Counted from the stretch's first letter, positions 28,739 through 38,072 are shown. The stretch is DNA of 64,000 bases from Paracoccus sp. JM45 (GCF_003590715.1 NZ_QQVY01000006.1:62001-126000), one strand, 5' to 3'. Numbers and translations: made by a program. The notes: a model not told the origin generated them from the letters alone.

Positions 28739-30064
28739 TTAGGCCGCCTGTTTCAGCACGTCGCCCAATGTGCCGATCAATTCGTCGATCTGCGCTTTCG
28801 AGATGATCAGTGGCGGGGACAGTGCGATAATATCGCCGGTGACACGGATCAGGATGCCCGCCTCGAACGCTTTGACGAAAATGTCGAAGGCGCGTTTGCC
28901 CGGTTCATCCGGAATCGAGGAAAGCTCGACCGCGCCGATCAGACCCATGTTCCGGATATCGATAACATTGGGATGGTCACGCAGACTGTGCAGCGCGTCC
29001 TGCCAATAGGTTTCCAATTCGCCGGCGCGGCTTAGCAGACCTTCTTCGGCATAGGTGTCCAAGGTCGCAAGTGCTGCAGCGCAGCTGACCGGATTGCCTG
29101 AATAGGTATAGCCGTGGAACAATTCGATCATATGTTCCGGCCCCTGCATGAAGGCATCATGGATCTTGCTGCTGGCCAAGACAGCACCCATGGGAATAAC
29201 GCCGTTCGTCAGGCCCTTGGCGCAGGTGATCATATCGGGGACCACGCCGAAATGCTGGGCGGCAAAGGGACTGCCAAGGCGACCGAAACCGGTAATAACC
29301 TCGTCGAAAATCAGCAGGATGCCGTGCTTGGTGGTGATGTCGCGCAGGCGCTGCAGATAGTCTTTTGGCGGCATCAGCACACCGGTCGATCCTGCCATCG
29401 GTTCGACGATGACGGCGGCAATGGTTTCCGCGCCGTGCAGGGCGACGATACGCTCCAGCTCGTCGGCCAGATAGGCGCCGTGCTGGGGTTGGCCTTTGGT
29501 AAAGACGTTTTCGGGCAGATGCGTATGCGGCATGTGATCCACGCCAGCCAGCAAAGTGCCGAAATGACGGCGGTTACTGACGATGCCGCCAACGGAAATG
29601 CCGCCAAAGCTGGTGCCATGATAGCCGCGTTCGCGTCCGATTAGACGAGTGCGCGACGCATCGCCTTTGACCCGATGATAGGCCAGCGCGATTTTCAGTG
29701 CCGTATCGACCGCCTCGGAACCCGAATTACAGAAAAACACATGCTCCATGCCGTCAGGGGCGACATCGACAATGCGATTGGCCAATTCGAATGCAAGGGG
29801 GTGGCCCATCTGGAATGCCGGTGCATAATCCAGTTCGCCCACTTGTTTCTGAACCGCCTCGGTGATCTTTGGACGGCAGTGGCCCGCATTGCAGCACCAC
29901 AATCCCGCAGTACCGTCCAGAATTTGGCGATTATCCGCCGAGGTGTAATGCATATCCTTCGATGCCACCAACATACGCGGTGCAGATTTGAACTGCCGGT
30001 TTGCGGTATACGGCATCCAAAAGGCGCGCAGATCGTTCGGGGCGGGCTTGTGGTCAAGCGGCAT
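28739..30064 (-). CDS. class III aminotransferase, probable beta-alanine/pyruvate type
   Basis: A 441-residue PLP enzyme of the omega-aminotransferase family. Asp254 (LLIFDEVITGFGR) contacts the pyridine nitrogen, and the Schiff-base Lys283 lies in TCAKGLTNG. The motif FCNSGSEAVDTALKIA binds the phosphate. In this locus the likely substrate is beta-alanine or beta-aminoisobutyrate released by the amidohydrolase, giving malonate semialdehydes. It is the first gene of the minus-strand operon and faces the TetR regulator across an operator-like palindrome. Confidence 0.9.
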   Translation of the reverse strand: MPLDHKPAPNDLRAFWMPYTANRQFKSAPRMLVASKDMHYTSADNRQILDGTAGLWCCNAGHCRPKITEAVQKQVGELDYAPAFQMGHPLAFELANRIVDVAPDGMEHVFFCNSGSEAVDTALKIALAYHRVKGDASRTRLIGRERGYHGTSFGGISVGGIVSNRRHFGTLLAGVDHMPHTHLPENVFTKGQPQHGAYLADELERIVALHGAETIAAVIVEPMAGSTGVLMPPKDYLQRLRDITTKHGILLIFDEVITGFGRLGSPFAAQHFGVVPDMITCAKGLTNGVIPMGAVLASSKIHDAFMQGPEHMIELFHGYTYSGNPVSCAAALATLDTYAEEGLLSRAGELETYWQDALHSLRDHPNVIDIRNMGLIGAVELSSIPDEPGKRAFDIFVKAFEAGILIRVTGDIIALSPPLIISKAQIDELIGTLGDVLKQAA

Positions 30065-30085
30065 CTTAAGAACCCTCTTAATTTA

Positions 30086-30101
30086 TTGACCAAACGGTCA
30101 G
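30086..30101. promoter_or_regulatory. RutR-like operator palindrome
   Basis: TTGACC, AAAC, GGTCAG: an almost perfect dyad matching the known RutR operator form TTGACCAnnTGGTCAA. It lies 22 bases before the aminotransferase ATG and about 105 before the TetR GTG. TTGACC may also be the -35 box of the regulator gene. It probably lets the regulator control both directions in response to uracil. Confidence 0.7.
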
Positions 30102-30205
30102 GATCAGGCTAGCACGGGCCAAACGTCAGTCAAGCGTCCAGACATGGCAGACGGCGAATCCGCACAAACTGCACAAAAACAGATCACGCCAGAGTAGGAG
30201 CGCCG

Positions 30206-30823
30206 GTGACAGACGCGAAACCTTCCCAAATGACGAGAATTCAGCAGAAAAACCGCGATCTGATTATGCAGGGTGCATTAAATGTATTCTCGGCGAACGG
30301 TTTTCGCGGGGCGACCATTGACCAGATCGCGAAATCGGCCGGTTTGTCCAAGCCGAATGTGCTGTATTATTTCGGATCCAAGGATGAAATCCATAAGGCG
30401 CTGCTGACAGCAATGCTGGATTTGTGGCTTGCACCGATGCAGTTGATCGACCCTTATGGTGATCCACTGGAGGAGGTGCTGGGCTATGTCCGCGCCAAAA
30501 TGGCGATGTCACGTGACTATCCCCGCGAATCGCGTCTGTTCGCCTATGAGATCCTGCAAGGTGCGCCGCATCTGACCGAAATTCTGGGGGGCGGCCTGCG
30601 GGAAATTGTGGATCGTGCCGTCATCATCCTGAACCGCTGGATGGATGAGGGGCGTCTGGCGCGCGTCGAACCGCGCCATCTAATATTCTCGATATGGTCC
30701 ATGACGCAACATTACGCGGATTTTGAAATTCAGGTCCGCGCGGTTCTGGGCAGTGGTCGCGATCCATTTGCCGAAGGTGAGGTGTTTCTGGACCAGATGT
30801 ACCGGAAGATTTTGACGCCCTAG
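30206..30823 (+). CDS. rutR: TetR family regulator, RutR type
   Basis: A 205-residue repressor. The helix-turn-helix at about 36-58 reads GATIDQIAKSAGLSKPNVLYYF, close to RutR. The C-terminal half matches the RutR-type ligand domain (VLYYFGSKDEIHKALL, RESRLFAYEILQGAPHL). The start is GTG, 5 bases after AGGAG. It is divergent from the pyrimidine-degradation operon and has a RutR-like operator between them. Uracil as effector is inference from the family. Confidence 0.88.
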   Translation: MTDAKPSQMTRIQQKNRDLIMQGALNVFSANGFRGATIDQIAKSAGLSKPNVLYYFGSKDEIHKALLTAMLDLWLAPMQLIDPYGDPLEEVLGYVRAKMAMSRDYPRESRLFAYEILQGAPHLTEILGGGLREIVDRAVIILNRWMDEGRLARVEPRHLIFSIWSMTQHYADFEIQVRAVLGSGRDPFAEGEVFLDQMYRKILTP

Positions 30824-31407
30824 GACGAAGGCGTTCCCAGCATTTCGGCAGCCACTAGAATTAGCGACAGATTTTCATGCGCGGCTGCAATGAAATCATC
30901 GCGCGTTCCGGCCACCCAATCCTTGGTTGCCGCATTGGTCGCCGCAATAATTGCTGCTGCCAAAATCTCGACCAGACGTTCGTCCGATCCGGGAAGGCGA
31001 CGGTGCAACAAGGCCCGCATCTGCGCGCGACGGGCCAGCATGGCGCTGTTTCGCAAAGCGTCCAGCTTGGGATCACTGTCACTGAGTGACAGCATTTGGC
31101 CGATCATTTCACGCTCGTTCAGATAGCGCTTGAGATGCGCGGCAATCAGATCACCAAGATCGTCGATCAATCGCCCCTTAGACGTGACGAATTTTTCCGA
31201 TGCCTCGGGCGGATAATCCGGCGGCGGGCCCATCAGGGCTGCTTCTTTATACGGGTAATAGTTGAAAAAGGTGCGCGTGCTGATTCCCGCATGTCGCGCG
31301 ATTGCTTCGGTCGTGACATTTGCCAATCCGTCCTGGATGGCAAGTTCGATCGCGGATGCCTGAATGGCTTTGGCAGTCCGGAAGCGGCGCGTGTTCTGGG
31401 GGCTCAT
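30820..31407 (-). CDS. TetR family transcriptional regulator
   Basis: A 195-residue repressor with an N-terminal helix-turn-helix (about 27-52, NVTTEAIARHAGISTRTFFNYY) and a C-terminal ligand domain unlike RutR. It overlaps the end of the RutR-type gene by 4 bases on the opposite strand. A perfect inverted repeat begins at its start codon and suggests self-control. No obvious target gene is adjacent. Confidence 0.86.
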   Translation of the reverse strand: MSPQNTRRFRTAKAIQASAIELAIQDGLANVTTEAIARHAGISTRTFFNYYPYKEAALMGPPPDYPPEASEKFVTSKGRLIDDLGDLIAAHLKRYLNEREMIGQMLSLSDSDPKLDALRNSAMLARRAQMRALLHRRLPGSDERLVEILAAAIIAATNAATKDWVAGTRDDFIAAAHENLSLILVAAEMLGTPSS

Positions 31408-31440
31408 AGAGGTCCGATCTTCAGCATATTGTGACCTCTA
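31407..31440. promoter_or_regulatory. inverted repeat at the TetR start
   Basis: TAGAGGTC (31407-31414) and GACCTCTA (31433-31440) are perfect complements 18 bases apart. One arm touches the ATG. It may be an operator for the repressor, or an mRNA hairpin that hides the start. Confidence 0.5.
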
Positions 31441-31503
31441 GGCTGACCGGAGCTGTCGTCAAGGGCAAGCCCGAAAAAAAGGCTGCGACAATTTTAATCA
31501 AAA

Positions 31504-31527
31504 CGCCCCCTGCGAATCGCAGGGGCG
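31504..31527 (-). terminator. terminator of the DUF882 gene
   Basis: A 12-base palindrome with one bulged C, read on the minus strand as CGCCCCTGCGAT and its complement, followed by TTTTGATTAAAATT. Confidence 0.75.
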
Positions 31528-31560
31528 CTTGGTCTTTTGAATTTCGCTTTTTGCGCGGCC

Positions 31561-32121
31561 TTAGCTGCCCCAAGTGCGGATCGGGCCGCAGTCCATGTGA
31601 ACAAAGTTTGAACGGCTGTAACGTCCCACACCACCGCCACGGCACGCCGAAGCAGCCTGATACATCTGCGCGACCGAACGCGACTTCAATCGCAGATCTG
31701 CAGCCTTGCCGGTCATGTGAAGCGAGTTCTTCGCAACACCGCTCGAGGTGCGGCGCAGCATGGCATTGGTGCGCGGCGAACGGTATCCCGACAGCATCAT
31801 GTAGGGTTCATCCGTCTGCATCAAGCGAGAGGATGCTGCGGCCACATCGATGGTGCGGGGGTCGATCCCGATCACTTCACCGGTGCGCCAGTCGCGCATC
31901 AAGACGTTGATTTCATTCAGTGCTTCACGGATATATTTGCCATCGACCCAGTAAACTGTGTCAAGGCTTTCGCCGGTGCGTCCCGAATACATCCGCACGC
32001 GCCGCATATCGCCGGCACCGCGCAGAAAACCGAACGCATTGGCCATTACCGGAGCTGCCACAACGCTGGTTGCTGCGAAGGCACCCAGAATGCCGCGACG
32101 GGAGATAAGGTCCATTGTCAT
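31561..32121 (-). CDS. DUF882 / YcbK-like peptidase M15 family protein
   Basis: A 186-residue exported protein with a Tat-like signal (ISRRGILGAFAATSVVAAP) and a peptidase M15A-type fold. The zinc ligands are probably His and Asp of SLHMTGKAADLR and His of NFVHMDCG near the C-terminus. Relatives act on peptidoglycan cross-links in the periplasm. It is divergent from the L,D-transpeptidase gene, another cell-wall enzyme, across a 307-base gap. Confidence 0.86.
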   Translation of the reverse strand: MTMDLISRRGILGAFAATSVVAAPVMANAFGFLRGAGDMRRVRMYSGRTGESLDTVYWVDGKYIREALNEINVLMRDWRTGEVIGIDPRTIDVAAASSRLMQTDEPYMMLSGYRSPRTNAMLRRTSSGVAKNSLHMTGKAADLRLKSRSVAQMYQAASACRGGGVGRYSRSNFVHMDCGPIRTWGS

Positions 32122-32428
32122 GTCAGATCGCCTGTCCTGCTTTGGTTTTATTAAACCCCGCGACGGATCGCGGCTCGTCGTGGTTTATCCCCGACTTGCT
32201 AACATTATGTCAAAACATCGGGAGGCTGAGAAACTCTTTCTGCAACCTCGGGGTTAAAAATATGCGCATTCGGCAAGAAACCGCCCAAATTGATGTCTGT
32301 TGCAATTGCGTCGGTGCGTTGTGTTCAAACTGCAACGACGACTTTTGTCTGCATCTATCAGGGGGATGGCCGGTAGCGTCGTACCTGTCTGTATGAGAGA
32401 ATGTGCAGGTATTGAATTGGGGTGTGTC
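32122..32428. other. intergenic gap between cell-wall genes
   Basis: This 307-base gap separates two divergent genes and must hold both promoters. The only structure I see is a short AACC-TCGG-GGTT hairpin followed by A-runs near 32244-32260. No open frame with coding character and no recognisable RNA. Confidence 0.5.
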
Positions 32429-34057
32429 ATGTCTGCTTGGCGTATTGGGTCGGTGTTTGCAGTTCTACTGGGTGCGTCTTTTGTCGCGGCACCTGCTTTG
32501 GCGCAAGAACGCGTGGCCGTCTTGATGTCTGTGCCCAGCCCCAAGCTGCAATTTTCCGCAGCGCAGATGGATCTGGCGCAGGCTGTTTCGGATGATTCCG
32601 ACCTTGCCGCCTTTTACGGTCGCAACGGCCTGTCGCCGGTCTTTATCGGACCACGGGCAGAAGGTCGTCGTCAGGCCGTTCGTGATGCGATCCAGTCGAT
32701 GCCGCGCCACGGTATTCCGGTTGCACGCTATGCGCCCGACAGCCTGCCCGACAATCCGCGCAGCGTCGCGGATGAGGTGGCCTATGCCAAACAGGCTGCC
32801 GGTCTGCTGCGCGATCTAAGCGGCGGCATTCTGGACCCTGCCTCGGTCGATCCGGAAATCAAGCGGGTGCGGACCTTCGCAGCCATTCCGGAAATGCTGG
32901 CAAAGTTCCAGACTGCCAGCGATCCTGCATCGGTACTGTCGGATGCAGCACCCCGCAACCCCGCCTATCTAGCGCTTCAGAATGCCTTGTTCGGGCCGGA
33001 ACAGCTGGCCGCGCCACAAAATCTGCCCCGCGCCCCCGAGGCAGTTTGGCGTGTGGGTCAGAAAGGCGCGGGCGTCATGCCCCTTCGCGACCGTCTGGCC
33101 GCAGTCGGATTTACGGCCGAGGGGGCTGATAAGACCCTCTATGATGCGGCGCTTTCGACTGCGGTGGCAGGATACCAGCGGGCTGCCGGACTTCGCGCTG
33201 ACGGCATTGCCGGTCCGCAAACCATCCGTCTGCTGAATGGTGATATCCCGACGGGGCAGGGCGCGCGCCAACGTGCCATTCTGGTCGCGATGGAACGTCT
33301 GCGCTGGATGGGCACAAAGGATCTGGGCGAACGCTATGTCTGGGTGAATATTCCCGAATTCTCAACCACCATCATCGAAAACGGGAATGAGGTGTTCCGC
33401 ACCCGCAGCGTCGTCGGCAAGAATGGCGAACACATGCAGACGCCGGAATTTTCCGACATGATGTCCCATGTTGTTGTGAACCCCAGCTGGAATGTCCCGC
33501 GGTCGATTACGACCCGTGAATATCTGCCCAAGTTGCAGGCAAACCCCAATGCTGTGTCACATCTGGATCTGGTCGATGGACGCGGCAATGTGGTGTCGCG
33601 GTCGGGCATCAACTTCAACAACTACAACGCTCGCAATTTTCCGTTCCGCCTGCGTGAAAAACCAAGTGAGGATAACGCGCTTGGCATCGTGAAATTCATT
33701 TTCCCGAACCAGTGGAACATCTATCTGCACGACACCCCCAGCAAGCATCTATTTGCGAACACAAACCGCGCGTATTCGCATGGGTGCGTTCGTATCGGCG
33801 ATCCGCGGGATCTGGCGCAGGCGCTGTTGTCCAAGCAGACGGACAATCCGGCGGGGATGTTCCAGCGGACTTTGGACAGCGGTCGTGAACAATGGCTGAC
33901 GCTGCGCCCTGCGGTTCCGGTGCATCTGGTCTATTTCACCGCATGGCCGGACCAGTCGGGCACGGTGCGTATGTATGATGACGTCTATGGTCGTGATGCC
34001 AAGGTCTGGGCAGCCCTTCAGGCGCAGGGCGTGGGACAGGACGGCGCGGCATCGTGA
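32429..34057 (+). CDS. L,D-transpeptidase (YcbB/YkuD family)
   Basis: A 542-residue periplasmic enzyme that makes 3-3 peptidoglycan cross-links or anchors proteins. A signal peptide ends at APALAQ. It has an N-terminal scaffold, a peptidoglycan-binding domain around 205-275 ([17 protein letters not shown]) and a YkuD catalytic domain at about 300-480, with the active site [10 protein letters not shown], Cys453 and His451. I set the start at 32429, where a normal signal peptide begins; the open frame runs further upstream. lpxD follows after 70 bases. Confidence 0.93.
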   Translation: MSAWRIGSVFAVLLGASFVAAPALAQERVAVLMSVPSPKLQFSAAQMDLAQAVSDDSDLAAFYGRNGLSPVFIGPRAEGRRQAVRDAIQSMPRHGIPVARYAPDSLPDNPRSVADEVAYAKQAAGLLRDLSGGILDPASVDPEIKRVRTFAAIPEMLAKFQTASDPASVLSDAAPRNPAYLALQNALFGPEQLAAPQNLPRAPEAVWRVGQKGAGVMPLRDRLAAVGFTAEGADKTLYDAALSTAVAGYQRAAGLRADGIAGPQTIRLLNGDIPTGQGARQRAILVAMERLRWMGTKDLGERYVWVNIPEFSTTIIENGNEVFRTRSVVGKNGEHMQTPEFSDMMSHVVVNPSWNVPRSITTREYLPKLQANPNAVSHLDLVDGRGNVVSRSGINFNNYNARNFPFRLREKPSEDNALGIVKFIFPNQWNIYLHDTPSKHLFANTNRAYSHGCVRIGDPRDLAQALLSKQTDNPAGMFQRTLDSGREQWLTLRPAVPVHLVYFTAWPDQSGTVRMYDDVYGRDAKVWAALQAQGVGQDGAAS

Positions 34058-34127
34058 CCGGCTGGCACTCTGTTCTGCTGGCAGGATGCCGTCAAACAGG
34101 CTAAACCCTTGTGCAAAAGGGGGCCTT

Positions 34128-35219
34128 ATGACCGTCACGATAGGAGAACTGGCGCAATCGCTGGACGCGCGCGCTTGGGGTGATCTGGATATTCAGGTAA
34201 CGGGGGCAGGGGAACCTGCCACGACCTTGCCGGATAGCGGCCAGATCGCCCTTGCCATGGCACCCAAATACGCCGAGGCGCTGCGCCCCGGCTGTATCGC
34301 CATTCTGGCCGAAGGGATGGACCCCGAAGCCTATGCCGTCAAAGCCGCTATTTTCGCGCCACGCCCGCGTCTGGTGATGGCGGGACTGACCCGCGCCTTT
34401 GATCAGGGTCCTGATATCGATACAGGCATTCACCCGACTGCTGTCATCGACCCCAGTGCGACCATTGGCGAAAACGCCGCAATCGCGCCCTTCGTAGTAA
34501 TCGGACGTTGCGCTGTGATCGGTGCGAATGCCCGTATCGGGTCGCATGCCAGTATCGGTCGCAACGCCCGTATCGGCAGCGATGCCGTCATCCACTCCGG
34601 TGTGCGGATCGGCCATGATGTCGTGATCGGTGATCGCGTCTTCATCCAGCCCAATGCCGTTCTGGGCGGCGACGGTTTTTCCTTTGTCACCCCCGAGGAA
34701 TCGGGCATCGAGGAAATCCGCCGCACCCTCGGGGAACGCGAAAACATCACAACCCAGCACTGGACCCGTATCCATTCGCTGGGAACGGTCCAACTGGGCG
34801 ATGATGTCGAAATAGGTGCCAATGCTACGATTGATCGCGGCACCATCCGCGCCACGCGTGTCGGTTCAGGCTCGAAAATCGACAATCTTGTGATGCTTGG
34901 CCATAACGTCGTCGTGGGCGAGGATTGCCTTTTGTGCAGTCAGGTCGGCATTGCCGGTTCGTCCACCGTCGGAAACCGTGTTGTTCTGGCCGGCAAGGTC
35001 GGCGTGTCGGATAATATCACCATCGGCGACGATGTGATCGCGGGCGGTGCGACCAAGATCTTCACCCGCGTCCCTGCCGGACGGGTGATCCTTGGCAACC
35101 CTGCAGTGAAAATGGAAACCCAGCTGGAAATCCAGAAAGCCACACGCCGCTTGCCGCGTTTCGCAAAACAGCTATCAGATCTTCAGGAAACCGTTACACG
35201 TCTGTTGGAAAAGGGCTGA
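34128..35219 (+). CDS. lpxD: UDP-3-O-acylglucosamine N-acyltransferase LpxD
   Basis: A 363-residue trimeric acyltransferase that adds the N-linked hydroxyacyl chain in lipid A synthesis. The N-terminal uridine-binding domain (about 1-100) precedes a left-handed beta-helix of hexapeptide repeats ([18 protein letters not shown] and many more), and the catalytic His is in [13 protein letters not shown] near 250. It is not in the usual bamA-lpxA-lpxB cluster but before an acyl carrier protein and a ketoacyl synthase, with which it probably shares a transcript. Confidence 0.95.
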   Translation: MTVTIGELAQSLDARAWGDLDIQVTGAGEPATTLPDSGQIALAMAPKYAEALRPGCIAILAEGMDPEAYAVKAAIFAPRPRLVMAGLTRAFDQGPDIDTGIHPTAVIDPSATIGENAAIAPFVVIGRCAVIGANARIGSHASIGRNARIGSDAVIHSGVRIGHDVVIGDRVFIQPNAVLGGDGFSFVTPEESGIEEIRRTLGERENITTQHWTRIHSLGTVQLGDDVEIGANATIDRGTIRATRVGSGSKIDNLVMLGHNVVVGEDCLLCSQVGIAGSSTVGNRVVLAGKVGVSDNITIGDDVIAGGATKIFTRVPAGRVILGNPAVKMETQLEIQKATRRLPRFAKQLSDLQETVTRLLEKG

Positions 35220-35231
35220 GCAGGAGGCGAC

Positions 35232-35498
35232 ATGACCGAAGATATCACAAACAGAATTCGCGCCATTATTGCCGAACAGGCAATGCTTGAACCTGAACAG
35301 GTGACCGACGACTCGACGCCCGAGGATCTGGGCATCGACAGCCTTGGTCTGGTCGAATCCATCTTCGCGCTTGAGGAAGAATTCGACATCACCATCCCGT
35401 TCAACGCGAATGAGCCTGAAAAATCGCAGTTCGACATTTCGAACATGGGCACGATCATTTCCGCCGTGCAGCGGCTGGTCGCGGAAAAGGCGGGATGA
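35232..35498 (+). CDS. acyl carrier protein, specialised
   Basis: An 88-residue carrier. The phosphopantetheine site is Ser37 in LGIDSLGLVE, and the acidic helix ALEEEFDITIPF is typical. The length and context recall AcpXL-type carriers, dedicated to lipid A acyl chains, rather than the fatty acid synthase AcpP. It sits 12 bases after lpxD and overlaps the ketoacyl synthase gene (ATGA), so the three work together by context. Confidence 0.92.
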   Translation: MTEDITNRIRAIIAEQAMLEPEQVTDDSTPEDLGIDSLGLVESIFALEEEFDITIPFNANEPEKSQFDISNMGTIISAVQRLVAEKAG

Positions 35499-36811
35499 GC
35501 AAGAAAAAGCCCGCATCCTCGGCCAAGCGGGCTGCCAAGGTCGATCGGGGCGTTGCGGCCCCCGCCATCCCCGAAGCCACCGATCGCGCAGGCCGTGACG
35601 GTTTGCGGCGGGTGGTAATCACCGGCGCGGGAACCATCAACGCGCTTGGCCATGACGTCGCCACCACTTTGCAAGCCTTCCGCGAAGGTCGCAGCGGCAT
35701 CACCCAGCTTGATTTCCGTGATGTCGAACGCCTGTCGATCCAGATTGGCGGTCAGGTCCACAACTGGACGCCCGAAACCTATTTCAACCGCCAGCAGATT
35801 CTGCTGTATGATAAATTCACCCAGTTCACCTTGCTGGCAGCCAAACAGGCGGTCGCGCAGGCGGAATTGAATTTTGAAGGTGCGCTTGGGCTGCGGTCCG
35901 GCGTTATTCTGGGCACCGCCGGCGGCGGTCTGAACACCTGGGACGAAAACTATCGCGCTGTCTATGAGGAGGGGAAGAATCGCGTTCACCCCTTTGTTGT
36001 CCCCAAGCTGATGAACAATGCGGCCGCCAGCCATGTCAGCATGGAATTCGGCCTGCGCGGACCGGCATTTACGGTTGCCACGGCCTGCGCCAGTTCCAAC
36101 CATGCCATGGGTCTGGCCTTCCAGATGGTGCGGTCGGGTGCGGCAGATGTCATGCTGTCCGGCGGATCCGAGGCGATGCTGTGCTTTGGCGGCGTCAAGG
36201 CATGGGAAGGACTGCGCGTCATGTCCAAAGATGCCTGCCGCCCCTTCAGCGCGAACCGCAACGGCATGGTTCAGGGCGAAGGTGCCGGCGTTTTTGTCTT
36301 CGAGGAATATGGCCGTGCCAAAGCCCGCGGCGCTGACATTCTGGCCGAGGTTGTGGGGTTTGCCATGTCATCCGACGCGCAGGACATCGTCATGCCCTCA
36401 GCGCAGGGTGCCGAACGCGCGATTACCGGTGCAATGGTCGATGCAGGACTGAACCGCGACCAGATCGGTTACATCAACGCGCATGGCACCGGCACGGCTG
36501 CGAACGACAAGACAGAATGCGCCGCTGTGGCGCATGCGTTCGGCCATCATGCCGATAAGCTGATGATATCTTCGACAAAATCCATGCACGGGCATCTGAT
36601 TGGCGGCACTGGCGCGGTCGAATTGCTGGCCTGCATTATGGCCCTTCGTGACGGGGTGATCGCCCCAACAATCGGCTATCAGGAAGCCGATCCCGAATGT
36701 GCGCTGGACGTGGTCCCGAACGAGTCGCGCGAGGTAAAGGTGGATGCCGTTCTGTCCAACGCTTTCGCCTTCGGCGGCCTGAATGCTGTTATTGCGTTAC
36801 GCCGCATCTGA
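35495..36811 (+). CDS. beta-ketoacyl-ACP synthase (KAS II-like)
   Basis: A 438-residue condensing enzyme. The catalytic triad is Cys198 (VATACASSNHA), His330 (INAHGTGTA) and His365 (KSMHGHLIGG). It differs from FabF by a Lys/Ala-rich N-terminal extension of about 36 residues before RRVVITGAG. It is coupled to its own carrier protein and lies next to lpxD, so elongation of a special acyl chain, perhaps for lipid A, is the likely job. A terminator follows. Confidence 0.92.
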   Translation: MSKKKPASSAKRAAKVDRGVAAPAIPEATDRAGRDGLRRVVITGAGTINALGHDVATTLQAFREGRSGITQLDFRDVERLSIQIGGQVHNWTPETYFNRQQILLYDKFTQFTLLAAKQAVAQAELNFEGALGLRSGVILGTAGGGLNTWDENYRAVYEEGKNRVHPFVVPKLMNNAAASHVSMEFGLRGPAFTVATACASSNHAMGLAFQMVRSGAADVMLSGGSEAMLCFGGVKAWEGLRVMSKDACRPFSANRNGMVQGEGAGVFVFEEYGRAKARGADILAEVVGFAMSSDAQDIVMPSAQGAERAITGAMVDAGLNRDQIGYINAHGTGTAANDKTECAAVAHAFGHHADKLMISSTKSMHGHLIGGTGAVELLACIMALRDGVIAPTIGYQEADPECALDVVPNESREVKVDAVLSNAFAFGGLNAVIALRRI

Positions 36812-36831
36812 TAAGCACTTCGAATAGGGAA

Positions 36832-36869
36832 AACCCGCGCCCCGATCAGGGCGCGGGTTCTGTTTTTTT
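36832..36869 (+). terminator. terminator of the lpxD-ACP-KAS run
   Basis: AACCCGCGCC and GGCGCGGGTT-type arms around CCGATCA, followed by CTGTTTTTTT. A strong rho-independent signal. Confidence 0.9.
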
Positions 36870-36875
36870 GCCGGA

Positions 36876-37649
36876 TTATTCGGCAGGTGCGTCTTCGGCC
36901 GGTTCAGCTTCGGGGGCTGGTGCGGCGGCATAGGCTGCCAATTCGTCGAATGCTGCCGTAAAGCCGGACAACGAGATTTCCAGCTGGACCGGTTTCTTCG
37001 GATCGCCGCCAAAAGGCAGCAGTTGGACATTGGCCTTTGATCCGCGCTTCATGGCGTTCAGCTCGGCGGTGGTAAAGCCCATCCGCGAAATGCAGCCCAC
37101 GGGCGCACAGAAGCTGAAGGGATAGCCTTGCATCTTGCCGCTGTCGACGCGGAAACCCAGACCTTCGATCAGGTCGGTTTCAAGCGGGGCCACCAGTGTC
37201 GCACCGGCTGCAACGTCGCCGTTCTTCAATGGCAGCAGCGTAAGTTCGGCGACAGCATTGTCATCCGCATCATTCAGCAGTTTGTACATCTCGCAGGGGT
37301 CTTTGCCCTCGGGTGCGCGGATGCAACGGATGGTCCATTCACCATGTTCGGATTTCGCATAATAGGTGCCCGGACGTTCGGCAGGCTCGGCCGCGGCTTG
37401 GGTGGCGGCGTCTGCGTCACCACCGGGGGCTTCTTCTGCAGTTGCTTCGCCTTCGGCCGCAGGTGCAGCAGGCTCGGCGTCAGCAGCAGGTGCGGCCTCT
37501 GCAGGAACGTTTGCGGCGGGCGGCGTCGGGGCCTCGGCCTCGGTCGTGGCGGTTTCGGGCTGTGCCGGCGTTGCGGTGTCTTGGGCAAATGCCGGTCCTG
37601 CGATCAGGGCCAGTGTTGCCAGCAACGCATGCGAAGGTTTGATGGACAT
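36876..37649 (-). CDS. invasion-associated locus B (IalB) family protein
   Basis: A 257-residue exported protein. A signal peptide ends at GPAFAQ, then comes a low-complexity Ala/Glu/Pro-rich stretch (about 24-92), then the IalB domain (EHGEWTIRC, CEMYKLLND, GFTTAELNAMKRG). Its cysteines fit the family disulfides. The role is unclear outside Bartonella; in free-living relatives it is a periplasmic or outer-membrane protein. Start 37649 gives a proper signal peptide. Confidence 0.88.
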   Translation of the reverse strand: MSIKPSHALLATLALIAGPAFAQDTATPAQPETATTEAEAPTPPAANVPAEAAPAADAEPAAPAAEGEATAEEAPGGDADAATQAAAEPAERPGTYYAKSEHGEWTIRCIRAPEGKDPCEMYKLLNDADDNAVAELTLLPLKNGDVAAGATLVAPLETDLIEGLGFRVDSGKMQGYPFSFCAPVGCISRMGFTTAELNAMKRGSKANVQLLPFGGDPKKPVQLEISLSGFTAAFDELAAYAAAPAPEAEPAEDAPAE

Positions 37650-38072
37650 GTATGTTTCTTCCCTTTGCTCAAAGCATTGGGGCTGATCTAGCACGCCGGA
37701 AACCGCTTGTCAGGTGTCCTGAAACACCACCCCTTCACCTTGAGTTGACGAAAAGGAAAACCTTGGCGTTTCTTCGCCGTTAGATCGGCGGAAATGTTAA
37801 AAACGATCAAATGCCGGGCTAAAAATCGAATTGGCCGTGGTTTTCACCACGGCCAATGACGCTTTTCGCGTAAGCTCCCTGCCGGACTGGCCGGTCATTA
37901 TTACGTCGCAGGCTAGTCGCGCTGTTGTGATCAGTCAATAGGCGTCAAATGATATGGGTTTTTGAAACCGTGATTGGCGCAAACTTGGACTTGCACCAAG
38001 GGGTCTAAGATAGTCTTTTCACCACAGACGCCGTTCGAACGGCGGGGTCAATATATCGACAAGGGGTGCGTG
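37650..38072. other. long intergenic region with orphan hairpin
   Basis: 423 bases without a convincing gene. It holds a perfect 10-bp hairpin TTGGCCGTGG / CCACGGCCAA (37831-37856), with TTCGATTTTT on its minus-strand side, and a CCGG-rich dyad near 37885. The open frame from TTG 37974 has no coding character before 38064. It could hide a small RNA; I recognise none. Confidence 0.5.

Noticed and set aside
37974..38072. TTG-started extension of the HerA-like protein
   Set aside because: The extra residues have no match to the family, while GTG 38073 has AAGGGG at the right distance.
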